A DNA stretch of 64,000 bases from Bolinopsis microptera. Its lineage: Eukaryota; Ctenophora; Tentaculata; Lobata; Bolinopsidae. The stretch spans positions 14,728,983 to 14,792,982 of the forward strand of contig NC_087077.1 in the NCBI RefSeq assembly GCF_026151205.1, in the 5' to 3' direction. The notes below the pieces were generated by a model. It did not search any database. It was given only the letters and a program-made list of their open reading frames with translations, and had not been told where the DNA came from. The translations under genes were made by a program, and so were the position numbers. This document shows positions 1 to 8,617 of this stretch, piece by piece; position 1 is the first letter of the stretch; the number at the start of each line of letters is the position of its first letter.

Positions 1-1458
1 ATCCAAAGTGTGAGCCACTGCGATGGTCGGAGAAAGATGGTATTCTGTGATGGTATTCAGCACTGTGAGAACGGTATTGATGAGCAGAACTCCCCAGACA
101 CGTTCTACTGCAAGTCAGACAACAAGCCCATTCCAATTAACATGACATGTGACTCAGTTTCAGATTGCTCGGATTCCTCTGATGAATGCACCAATTGTAC
201 CGCTTCCTCCTTCCTCTCCTCCCAAGATAATCTGATAAGTGGCAGAGTGCTTCCTTACGTGGTTGCAATTCAGATGGCTTGCATATTAGTCTTCAATATA
301 TATGCAATCTACCATCATCTGAATACATATGACTCCACTGCGAAGGCGGCATTCAGGGTTGACAAGATTCAGTGCATAGTACTCGGTGGATATGACTTAC
401 TAATCGCCGTCTACCTCGCCACAATTGTAGGAGCCAACTTTGCCTACGATGGTGAGTACTGTCTGTTCGATGTGTACTGGAGATCCTCCATGGTCTGCAG
501 ATTTGTGGGGACAATCCTCTTCGCAGCTAGTCAAGGTGCGCTGCAGGTATCTGTAGCAATGAGTATCTGCCGGTGTTTCACCTGTCTTAATGGAATGTCC
601 GGCAGGGAGATCACCATGTCCGGGTTCATGGCGGTCTTTCCCTTGGTTAACTGTGTCAATATTGCCAGAGCTTTTGCACCGTTTTTGGCAGCAATAACCG
701 TGTTGTCTGAGTGGGCTGAAATAATCATTCATGAAAATTTGTTTACTGATAATCCTCTCATTACAAGAGGTAAGAAATTAGATTTAGCGAGGATGGAGAC
801 TGCATACAAGCGCATTTCTTTGAATGAAACTTCCTCCATGTCCACCAAAAAACTTTTAGAGGAACTGAGCAGTATGACCTTCAACGGCGGAATCTTTGCT
901 CCAGACAGGATCACATCCATTTGGTTTTATGGAAAATCGTCCATGTGCTATCCTGACTTATTCACAAACGAACGAGTCATGCTAGGCTACAAAATCTTCT
1001 ACATAATAGAAAGCTGCCTGTATCTGACAATCATTATGACATGCTACCTTCTGATCTGTCGTCAGTTTATAAAATCTCGAGCACAAGCACGACCAACCAA
1101 CAGAGCGGAGAATGAGTCTAATGACCAGGTTTTCTTTCTATCTCTGAAGATATCCCTGGTGATCGGATCCCAGCTGGTATGTTGGATCCCCGTCAATGTT
1201 GCAATCATTGGGAGCTTCTTCGACTGGTCCATTCCATTCTTGGATACTGACACTTTGATTGGAATTGTTGTCCCGATCAATTCGTTGATAAACCCCTTGA
1301 TACATTGCAAGCCGATATATGACTGGGTGACAGGGAAGATCGCAATACTGAAACGTGAAATGATATCTTGGATTAACCCAAGAAGAATTAACAACAGGGT
1401 TGCAGAGATGGAGATGCAAGAACGTACTAGTAGTAATGTTGTTGCGCCTATCATGTAG
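1..1458 (+). CDS. LDLa-domain class A GPCR, LGR/relaxin-receptor-like (5' end cut by window)
   Basis: The reading frame is open from base 1 to a TAG at 1456-1458, so the N-terminus lies outside the window. The first ~65 residues hold two cysteine-rich LDL-receptor class A modules (CDG..HCENGIDE and CDSVSDCSDSSDEC). Seven hydrophobic segments follow, at about residues 82-105, 118-145, 165-192, 203-233, 326-353, 377-405 and 415-435. TM6 contains CWIP (class A CWxP) and TM7 contains PINSLINPLIH. The latter resembles the PINSALNPILY of glycoprotein-hormone and relaxin receptors, with His in place of the NPxxY tyrosine. The DRY position reads ICR. No leucine-rich repeats are visible between LDLa and TM1. 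The second extracellular loop is long (~85 residues). It should act at the plasma membrane and couple to G proteins; the ligand is unknown. The visible part has no intron. Confidence 0.85.
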   Translation: MQSVSHCDGRRKMVFCDGIQHCENGIDEQNSPDTFYCKSDNKPIPINMTCDSVSDCSDSSDECTNCTASSFLSSQDNLISGRVLPYVVAIQMACILVFNIYAIYHHLNTYDSTAKAAFRVDKIQCIVLGGYDLLIAVYLATIVGANFAYDGEYCLFDVYWRSSMVCRFVGTILFAASQGALQVSVAMSICRCFTCLNGMSGREITMSGFMAVFPLVNCVNIARAFAPFLAAITVLSEWAEIIIHENLFTDNPLITRGKKLDLARMETAYKRISLNETSSMSTKKLLEELSSMTFNGGIFAPDRITSIWFYGKSSMCYPDLFTNERVMLGYKIFYIIESCLYLTIIMTCYLLICRQFIKSRAQARPTNRAENESNDQVFFLSLKISLVIGSQLVCWIPVNVAIIGSFFDWSIPFLDTDTLIGIVVPINSLINPLIHCKPIYDWVTGKIAILKREMISWINPRRINNRVAEMEMQERTSSNVVAPIM

Positions 1459-2149
1459 ACATGTGTTGTGAAGTGACACACTATATTACAGTAGCAAAAG
1501 ATCCAGGAAAAATCTGGATCGCATATGATTTGAAGAAAGGATTAGATCGTTCTTACTTAGATCGTGCTGACTGTTGACTGCTGTGGATATGTATCTGACT
1601 AGCTATTACGTAACTAACTATTAAGCTCTATCAATGCGAGTAACGGCTGAAAGTTAAGAATATTTACTTTTAAATTGTTTGGGATTGTTATTTTTGTTGT
1701 TGATTTGCTTACGTTATTTGCTACTTTTATCATGCTGACTGTACTACCTAATTTTCAATTTTGTTTGGTTCTTTTAGAATGGGTTTTGTCTGCTTTTATG
1801 CACGGTTAAACGGGGGGATCATACACTTAGTACCGGACGTGACGTTGGTGGGTGGGTCATTTTTTCTTCTAAAAACACAGTTAGTACATGGTACTAACTG
1901 GTGGGTCTACTGCCCATTTTCCAGAAAACACGATTTTTCGACAGTTAGTACCGCAAAAGGCGGCAAAAGGGGTGGGTGTCTTACGTATTATCCAAAAAAA
2001 CAGTTAGTACCGCAAAGGGGTTGGGTGTGTCTAGTGAAAAATATCCAAAACTGCACTTAGTCGACGTGATGTCCGACACTTGGTACCCGATCCCCCCCCC
2101 CTCCCCGGGTTAAACGAATCTGATAAAATACTAAGTCTTCTCGAGCAGC
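1459..2149. other. intergenic; short degenerate repeat around a TTAGTAC motif
   Basis: No gene is supported. Between about 1825 and 2065 the motif TTAGTAC recurs at irregular 60-70 bp spacing, usually followed by G-rich sequence ending in GGTGGGT or GGTTGGGT. One occurrence is a perfect 9-bp hairpin (AGTTAGTAC, loop ATG, 1879-1899). The 99-codon open frame over this stretch (1761-2060) has repeat-driven composition and is not called. Confidence 0.5.
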
Positions 2150-2473
2150 TTAAACAGTAAACCGAGCAGCCAAAGTAAGAAGAATAACTCCACTCCAACT
2201 CTTTGCAGTTACCACATCAGTAAACCGAGCAGCCAAAGTACGAAGAACAACTCCACTCCAACTCTTTGCAGTTACCACATCAGTAAACCGAGCAGCCAAA
2301 GTAAGAAGAACAACTCCACTCCAACTCTTTGCAGTTACCACATCAGTAAACCGAGCAGCCAAAGTAAGAAGAACAACTCCACTCCAACTCTTTGCAGTTA
2401 CCACATCAGTAAACCGAGCAGCCAAAGTAAGAAGAACAACTCCACTCCAACTCTTTGCAGTTACCACATCAGT
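2150..2473. repeat. 63-bp minisatellite, five copies
   Basis: Five near-identical 63-bp units lie head to tail; the phrase GAGCAGCCAAAGTA recurs every 63 bp. Because 63 is divisible by three, the minus strand stays open for 105 codons as a 21-residue repeat (core TAKSWSGVVLLTLAARF). No signal peptide or splice context is visible, so coding is not claimed. Confidence 0.9.
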
Positions 2474-3536
2474 TTATATTCCAGTTTAACCACAATCCCA
2501 TGTAATATGCTCATAATATGATATAAATTAATTTACCACTATAGGCTACCACTAGACCCCCCAGAATCTCATAAAACGAACGACTTGGATCGTTAGCCAT
2601 CACAGTGTTTTATGTGAACCTTGCTCTTTATTGTCATCTTGGTGGACTGGTTACATTATCATCCGACATAATGCAGTTCGGGATTTTTTAGCTGTCACAG
2701 AATGTTCAGATGTTGAGATCGAACCTCCGCTTCAAGAACTGGAAGGAGATAAGAACAGTTCGCGAGGTTCTCAACACTTACGGGTGATCAGGCAATGGTA
2801 GAAAATAAAATAGGATACACAATTAGTACCACTGGATCTATCTGAAGGGACAGTAAACATAAACATGTCACCTGTAGATGAGAATCTCGCTCTAAAATGC
2901 AAGAATTTAGAACTTACAGCACTATAAGCTGAGTGTCTTCGGTGGTTTTGTCCCTCAGCAACTCTCCCATCCTAATATACTGTTTCGTCTTAGCATCAAT
3001 TTGTTCTGCTTCTTCTGCAGGCAATTGTACTTCATGTAGTCGTCAATACTGAAAGAGAAAGTTTTAGTTAAAACAATGTTCAGACTCGTATATAGTGCTA
3101 TCTAGAGAGAATATCACAGGACATTCAGCCGGATATCCGGTCACAAGCATGATATATTGTGAAGTGAACTGATAGGAGCTTGCAGTGCATGGAAATCTAG
3201 CGTCCGCCACCAAATAAAATGGGCGCAATTCTTGTCGAGAAGTTCAACGTTGAATTTACAATGTTTATAATGGGTTAGCTGACACATTCTAACAAATGAG
3301 ACTGCAAACACTGCGTGGTTTACTGAGAGCTTACACAAAACTACACTGGAGTATATTTTGCGAAACGTGCTTCGATTTTTATGAGAATTTTAAATTTTAT
3401 ATCTACATTTTTTGGCACTGTTTTGTTTGGTGTAATTTGAATTGATTGCGAGATCAACAACTAGTTATTAATTAAGCAGATGTAGTTTAAGAGAACGAGC
3501 AAGTTGAAGTAGAATCTAGCAGATATGGATAATTAG
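2474..3536. other. intergenic, no gene recognised
   Basis: AT-rich unique-looking sequence. I see no ORF with coding character, no tRNA fold and no clear repeat. It ends at the 5' side of the MFS gene, where an in-frame ATG at 3525 is followed three codons later by TAG. Confidence 0.5.
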
Positions 3537-3788
3537 GAGAGACAGCCGATTGTAGGAAACGAGATAACTCCTCAATCAAGCTATAACACTACAAATACAA
3601 ATGAGAATCCCACTGACTCAGCCGACAGAGCGGCGCCCACAAATGAAGTTTCAGCGACAGAACAAGTTGCCCCAGAACAAGCTGCCCCAGAACAAGCCAT
3701 CCCCTCAGCAGACTCTCAGTCTGCCCCACAACCAAGATTACCCCAATACAGTGAATACCAGCAACCCCGGCAGGACAATAGGTATCAA

Positions 3789-5420
3789 ATGGGTGGTTTT
3801 CTTGCTGATGAGCCAGCACCTCCAATAGATGACGGGCCGCTCCCCACCAGGACCAGAATGGGGCAGCCCGCTCAGTCGGGGATGCCTCCACCAGGTCTTG
3901 TGGATATCAACTACGCACTGGACACGGCTGTGTACTCCAAATACCACAGTCTACTCCTAGCTGCGGGGTCTCTGGCCCAGATTGGAGCTGGTAGTCAAGT
4001 GTTCCTAACTTGTGTTATCCAGGCATACGCTAACTGCAAGTTTGACTTGAGTTCATCTGAGAGATCCTGGCTGCTTTGCTCTATCTTCATTCTCTATCCA
4101 TTTGGGGCTTGTTTTATCGGCTGGACAGCGGACAAGTGGGGAAGGAAATGGTCGCTGATAGGTTGCCTCTACCTCGTCCTCATCACTGGAATCGTCCAGA
4201 TATTTGCCTCCGCTTGGTGGGTCCTCTTTACAGCTCGACTCCTTATGGGCTTCTTCTTGCCGGGTGTCATGAACATTCCTCTCATATTTTGGGTCGAGGT
4301 TTCCGCTTACAATCACAGGGAGGAAGGTATGCTGGCATTCATGGCTCTATTCGCTAGTGGAGCAGCATATGATTTCACACTGGCAGCTATCTTCTCAAGT
4401 GTATCAGAGAGCTATGCCTACGAGTTCATCTGTGGCTTGTCTGTATTTCCAATAGTGCTAGCTGTTGTCTTCTCTCACTTAACTCAAGAAGGACCCCGCT
4501 GGCTTGGAGTTGGCAGCACTCTCAAGGAAGCTGATCTGGCTCTAAGAGAGTACGGGTACCAGCCGGAGAACCCTAACGTGACGACCCCCATTGATATCTA
4601 CTACGTGCACATGCGAGGTAACATCTGTCTAGTCTTCAAATACCTCTGTTGTGCGGTCAGTCTCTTCGCTACCCTCCTCTTCTGCAACTACTATATCGAG
4701 TACGGTATCATAGTGATACTCCCTTACATGTTTTACTGGGACTACTGTGGGATGGGTTTCAGGGAGAACACCCACGATAACCAGATCTTCAAGGTGATAA
4801 CTGATTTCTTTACCGGTCAGAAGTGCGAGGAGATCAGTACTTATAGTTTCCTTTACTTGCTGGCTATAGCAGCCTGCATTGTGTTAGGTCTGGTCGTGGG
4901 TTACTTCACTCAGCAGTACTTTGGTAGTCGTGTTACCCTCATTACATACTCAACCCTCTCGTGTATCATTTTGTCGTTCCTGTATATCTGCTGGAGCTAC
5001 ATTTTCACTATCATTGTGTTGGTTTTTGGTATGGTGTTCTTAATAGCTACCCAATACTCGCTGTGGAGCAGTGTCCTGATTCAGAGTCCCACTTTTATTA
5101 GAGCAAGTGGAGTGGGATACGCTGATGCCTGGGGTAAGGTTGGAGCTCTCAGTGCTATCGCTTTGTGCTGTCAGATGGGAGACATGTATCTGCTTGATAT
5201 GGTTTATTGGGCCTTCCTCGCAGTAGGAATCCTACAGAACTTCTTCGTTTTCCTGGTGTCTATGGAGGCTAAAGGTTCGAGAGTGTTTGATAATCTGCCG
5301 TCGGATCCCCGAGCTAATGAACCCCCTTCTTTGTGGAGCGGGCTCATTAGCTCGGGGGCCCTGTCCTCCAGGGCCCCCTCCTCCTCCTCCTCCTCCACCT
5401 CAATACTACCCCTATCCTAA
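3789..5420 (+). CDS. MFS transporter, SV2/SVOP-like, intronless
   Basis: This is a 543-residue frame with about 12 hydrophobic segments. After helix 2 it carries the MFS loop signature GWTADKWGRK (residues 111-120), and EGPRWL (234-239) sits where the family has ESPRWL after helix 6. A charged loop separates the two halves. This fits SV2/SVOP or organic-ion transporter relatives of the major facilitator superfamily at the plasma or vesicle membrane; the substrate cannot be read. ATG 3789 is the first Met after a stop at 3534-3536, but the frame is open from 3537 and reads like a real Gln/Pro-rich cytoplasmic N-terminus, so the true start may be upstream (ATG 3525, interrupted by TAG). The C-terminus is ambiguous. 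The plain frame ends at 5420 in a Ser-rich tail, whereas a 76-nt GT-AG intron (5275-5350) would give a proline-rich tail ending QYYPYPNDRPCHYQY at 5448. Confidence 0.8.
   Translation: MGGFLADEPAPPIDDGPLPTRTRMGQPAQSGMPPPGLVDINYALDTAVYSKYHSLLLAAGSLAQIGAGSQVFLTCVIQAYANCKFDLSSSERSWLLCSIFILYPFGACFIGWTADKWGRKWSLIGCLYLVLITGIVQIFASAWWVLFTARLLMGFFLPGVMNIPLIFWVEVSAYNHREEGMLAFMALFASGAAYDFTLAAIFSSVSESYAYEFICGLSVFPIVLAVVFSHLTQEGPRWLGVGSTLKEADLALREYGYQPENPNVTTPIDIYYVHMRGNICLVFKYLCCAVSLFATLLFCNYYIEYGIIVILPYMFYWDYCGMGFRENTHDNQIFKVITDFFTGQKCEEISTYSFLYLLAIAACIVLGLVVGYFTQQYFGSRVTLITYSTLSCIILSFLYICWSYIFTIIVLVFGMVFLIATQYSLWSSVLIQSPTFIRASGVGYADAWGKVGALSAIALCCQMGDMYLLDMVYWAFLAVGILQNFFVFLVSMEAKGSRVFDNLPSDPRANEPPSLWSGLISSGALSSRAPSSSSSSTSILPLS
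5307..5377. other. two adjacent hairpins at the transporter 3' end (repeated at 6435-6505)
   Basis: The 18-bp arms 5307-5324 and 5340-5357 pair with one mismatch around a ~15-nt loop. A perfect 8-bp stem (GGGGCCCT, 5355-5362 with 5370-5377) follows. The same pair is present in the duplicated segment at about 6435-6505. The hairpins overlap coding sequence, or the intron of the alternative model. Confidence 0.7.
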
Positions 5421-5449
5421 TGACAGACCTTGTCACTACCAGTATTAGA

Positions 5450-6303
5450 GACCCTGACCCTGACCCTGACCCTGACCCTGACCCTGACCCTGACCCTGAC
5501 CCTGACCCTGACCCTGACCCTGACCCTGACCCTGACCATGACCCTGACCCTGACCCTGACCCTGACCCTGACCCTGACCCTGACCCTGACCCTGACCCTG
5601 ACCCTGACCCTGACCCTGACCCTGACCCTGACCCTGACCCTGACCCTGACCCTGACCCTGACCCTGACCCTGACCCTGACCCTGACCCTGACCCTGACCC
5701 TGACCCTGACCCTGACCCTGACCCTGACCCTGACCCTGACCCTGACCCTGACCCTGACCCTGACCCTGACCCTGACCCTGACCCTGACCCTGACCCTGAC
5801 CCTGACCCTGACCCTGACCCTGACCCTGACCCTGACCCTGACCCTGACCCTGACCCTGACCCTGACCCTGACCCTGACCCTGACCCTGACCCTGACCCTG
5901 ACCCTGACCCTGACCCTGACCCTGACCCTGACCCTGACCCTGACCCTGACCCTGACCCTGACCCTGACCCTGACCCTGACCCTGACCCTGACCCTGACCC
6001 TGACCCTGACCCTGACCCTGACCCTGACCCTGACCCTGACCCTGACCCTGACCCTGACCCTGACCCTGACCCTGACCCTGACCCTGACCCTGACCCTGAC
6101 CCTGACCCTGACCCTGACCCTGACCCTGACCCTGACCCTGACCCTGACCCTGACCCTGACCCTGACCCTGACCCTGACCCTGACCCTGACCCTGACCCTG
6201 ACCCTGACCCTGACCCTGACCCTGACCCTGACCCTGACCCTGACCCTGACCCTGACCCTGACCCTGACCCTGACCCTGACCCTGACCCTGACCCTGACCC
6301 TGA
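5450..6303. repeat. (CCCTGA)n satellite array 1, ~142 copies
   Basis: A perfect hexanucleotide array (CCCTGA on +, TCAGGG on -) is broken only by one CATGAC variant near 5535. TCAGGG is one base from the animal telomere repeat TTAGGG and is a known variant repeat of human proximal telomeres. Its six-base period keeps all frames open (DP, TL, RV and similar dipeptides); these are not genes. Confidence 0.97.
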
Positions 6304-6574
6304 TGGGAGACATGTATCTGCTTGATATGGTTTATTGGGCCTTCCTCGCAGTGGGAATCCTACAGAACTTCTTCGTTTTCCTGGTGTCTATGGAGGCTAA
6401 AGGTTCGAGAGTGTTTGATAATCTGCCGTCGGATCCCCGAGCTAATGAACCCCCTTCTTTGTGGAGCGGGCTCATTAGCTCGGGGGCCCTGTCCTCCAGG
6501 GCCCCCTCCTCCTCCTCCTCCACCTCAATACTACCCCTATCCTAATGACAGACCTTGTCACTACCAGTATTAGA
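6302..6574 (+). pseudogene. duplicated 3' fragment of the MFS transporter gene
   Basis: This 273-bp segment repeats 5174-5449, differing by one A/G change and one fewer CTC triplet. It encodes the last transmembrane helix and tail (from MGDMYLLDMVYWAF) with no upstream gene. It lies between two (CCCTGA)n arrays. The upstream array is in frame with it, so a long artificial (TL)n-tail ORF results. It is best read as one half of a tandem duplication of [gene 3' end + satellite]. Confidence 0.9.
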
Positions 6575-7119
6575 GACCCTGACCCTGACCCTGACCCTGA
6601 CCCTGACCCTGACCCTGACCCTGACCCTGACCCTGACCCTGACCCTGACCCTGACCCTGACCCTGACCCTGACCCTGACCCTGACCCTGACCCTGACCCT
6701 GACCCTGACCCTGACCCTGACCCTGACCCTGACCCTGACCCTGACCCTGACCCTGACCCTGACCCTGACCCTGACCCTGACCCTGACCCTGACCCTGACC
6801 CTGACCCTGACCCTGACCCTGACCCTGACCCTGACCCTGACCCTGACCCTGACCCTGACCCTGACCCTGACCCTGACCCTGACCCTGACCCTGACCCTGA
6901 CCCTGACCCTGACCCTGACCCTGACCCTGACCCTGACCCTGACCCTGACCCTGACCCTGACCCTGACCCTGACCCTGACCCTGACCCTGACCCTGACCCT
7001 GACCCTGACCCTGACCCTGACCCTGACCCTGACCCTGACCCTGACCCTGACCCTGACCCTGACCCTGACCCTGACCCTGACCCTGACCCTGACCCTGACC
7101 CTGACCCTGACCCTAACCC
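6575..7119. repeat. (CCCTGA)n satellite array 2, ~90 copies
   Basis: This is the same hexamer as array 1 and begins at the same position relative to the duplicated gene end. The distal edge degenerates to CCCTGACCCTAACCCG, so one canonical CCCTAA telomere unit sits at the junction. Confidence 0.97.
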
Positions 7120-8465
7120 GATCAATTGACCCCAGTGTAATTAATTGTCAGGGGGTCAATTGTCGTACTAAGTCCTAGATTTCGCGACAATTGACCCAGT
7201 GTAGCCGGCAGACCCCGTAAGAACTGGACGACCTGCGTACTCGAAGATGCTGCTAAGTTTACTGGTGTGGAAAACATCGACAGCAACACAACAGAAGCTT
7301 TAGCTACCAACCGAGAACAGTGGAGACATATTTTACGACGCCAACGCGATGTGTGTGTTACCTGAGGACCCCAGGCTATTATGTTCAACCGAATAAAGAT
7401 TTGGCGGAATGACAGGCTGAGCGCGGCCCAGTAATGTGTGTGATGCAGGCAACTCCAACGACTAAGAGGAGACCTTACAATTTAACATGTATGTTACGTA
7501 CCAAATAGGTTTATCGATGGTACAGTGACTGTAATATGACTATCATGTGATCCGCCGTAGGTCACAAGATCGCGAATCAGAACTTCAACTCAACTAGGAA
7601 TCGGAACAAGTTTAATTCTAGGATAACGCAGCCTCATGTTATCTCTTTTTGCTAAATTTTGTGTCAAAAGTTGTGAACAATTTTAAATAGTTTAATTTAA
7701 TTTAACTAATAACTATTTACAATTTTTAAATAACTTAAAATAGTGTGGGCTCTATATAAGGAACTTAATCTGATTTTACCTGGGGGCCCAGTAAAATCTG
7801 ATTGTAAGATTTCTTAGAAAGTTAACAAATGAAACACAGGTGTAAGGTTTGCGATCAGCTGATTTGATTTGAAATTTTCATCAAACAATACAGAAATGTA
7901 CAGCAATGAACTTATATAAAAGTATATAAACACTGGCGACAAAAAATGTTTATGCTGGAAAATGAGCTCAGGCTGGTTAGGACTAGGTGTTAGGGCAGGC
8001 ACAAATAAACAGGATTTGACTGTACTATATGATTGCAGGGAAACCAGTAACATCCATGTTAGAGCACACGTGCTCTGGACTTTTACTCTAACAGCCATAA
8101 AATATGCCGGCTACGGACCCCCTCCAGTTTCAATTTTTTCATTTCCCAATCTCATTCATAAAAATCAGTTTAATTTGCTGTTGTCAACAGCAAATTTAAA
8201 TTTAAATAGATTGACAGTGTTGATCTATCTATAAGTATAACTATAACTATAAGTATGAAGCTGTTTTTAGACCAGTCTTAAATTAGTGCGGTCAAGTTTT
8301 TGAAAGCGAGGTCATACGAATGATAATTCTTATCAAATAAACAGCTTGCAAAATAAAGATGTAAAAAGTGTCAGTTTAAGTGACTCAACTTTAAGTTTAC
8401 GTCACGGGATGAAACATCACATAAAACAGAAAGTTTCTTTTCAATTTTCTTCAATTTACAATCCA
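7120..8465. other. intergenic; short inverted/direct repeats near 7121-7200
   Basis: CAATTGACCCCAGTGTA at ~7124 recurs almost exactly at ~7189. A perfect 13-bp inverted repeat (GGGTCAATTGTCG, 7153-7165 with 7185-7197) lies between them, resembling the edge of a small mobile element. The remainder to 8465 is AT-rich with no supported gene. It should contain the 3' UTR of the minus-strand TSP1 gene, but I found no clear minus-strand AATAAA close to the stop. Confidence 0.5.
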
Positions 8466-8617
8466 CTAGGCAGTGAAAGTCGCGTAGGCGTTCTCAAACT
8501 CGCTTTCATTTTCGTACAAGTGACAATTTGGGCAGTCTTGACAGTCTTGACAATTATCCTCGCTACAGGCCGCCGGGAGTTGAGGCAACACTGTCGTTTC
8601 CGGGAAAGAACCAGGAG
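8466..8617 (-). CDS. TSP1 receptor terminal exon: cytoplasmic tail
   Basis: The acceptor cttttcag at 8618 leads into 49 residues and a TAG at 8466-8468. Its two-base start completes the split codon left by the TM exon. The tail is Cys-rich (CSEDNCQDCQDCPNC) and ends YENESEFENAYATFTA. Two tyrosines ten residues apart (YENE, YATF) have ITAM-like spacing but not full ITAM consensus. YATF also fits a YxxPhi sorting motif. Other frames from this acceptor stop early or look random. Confidence 0.75.

Noticed and set aside
5417-6545. Long ORFs of DP, TL or RV dipeptides, including a (TL)n-transporter fusion
   Set aside because: They arise from a 6-bp satellite with no stop in any register; the fusion has no promoter or start context.
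6475-7178. GS, DP and TL dipeptide ORFs over array 2
   Set aside because: Same hexamer artefact.
7814-8234. Overlapping ORFs of ~90 codons on both strands
   Set aside because: AT-rich, no homology seen, no start or splice context.
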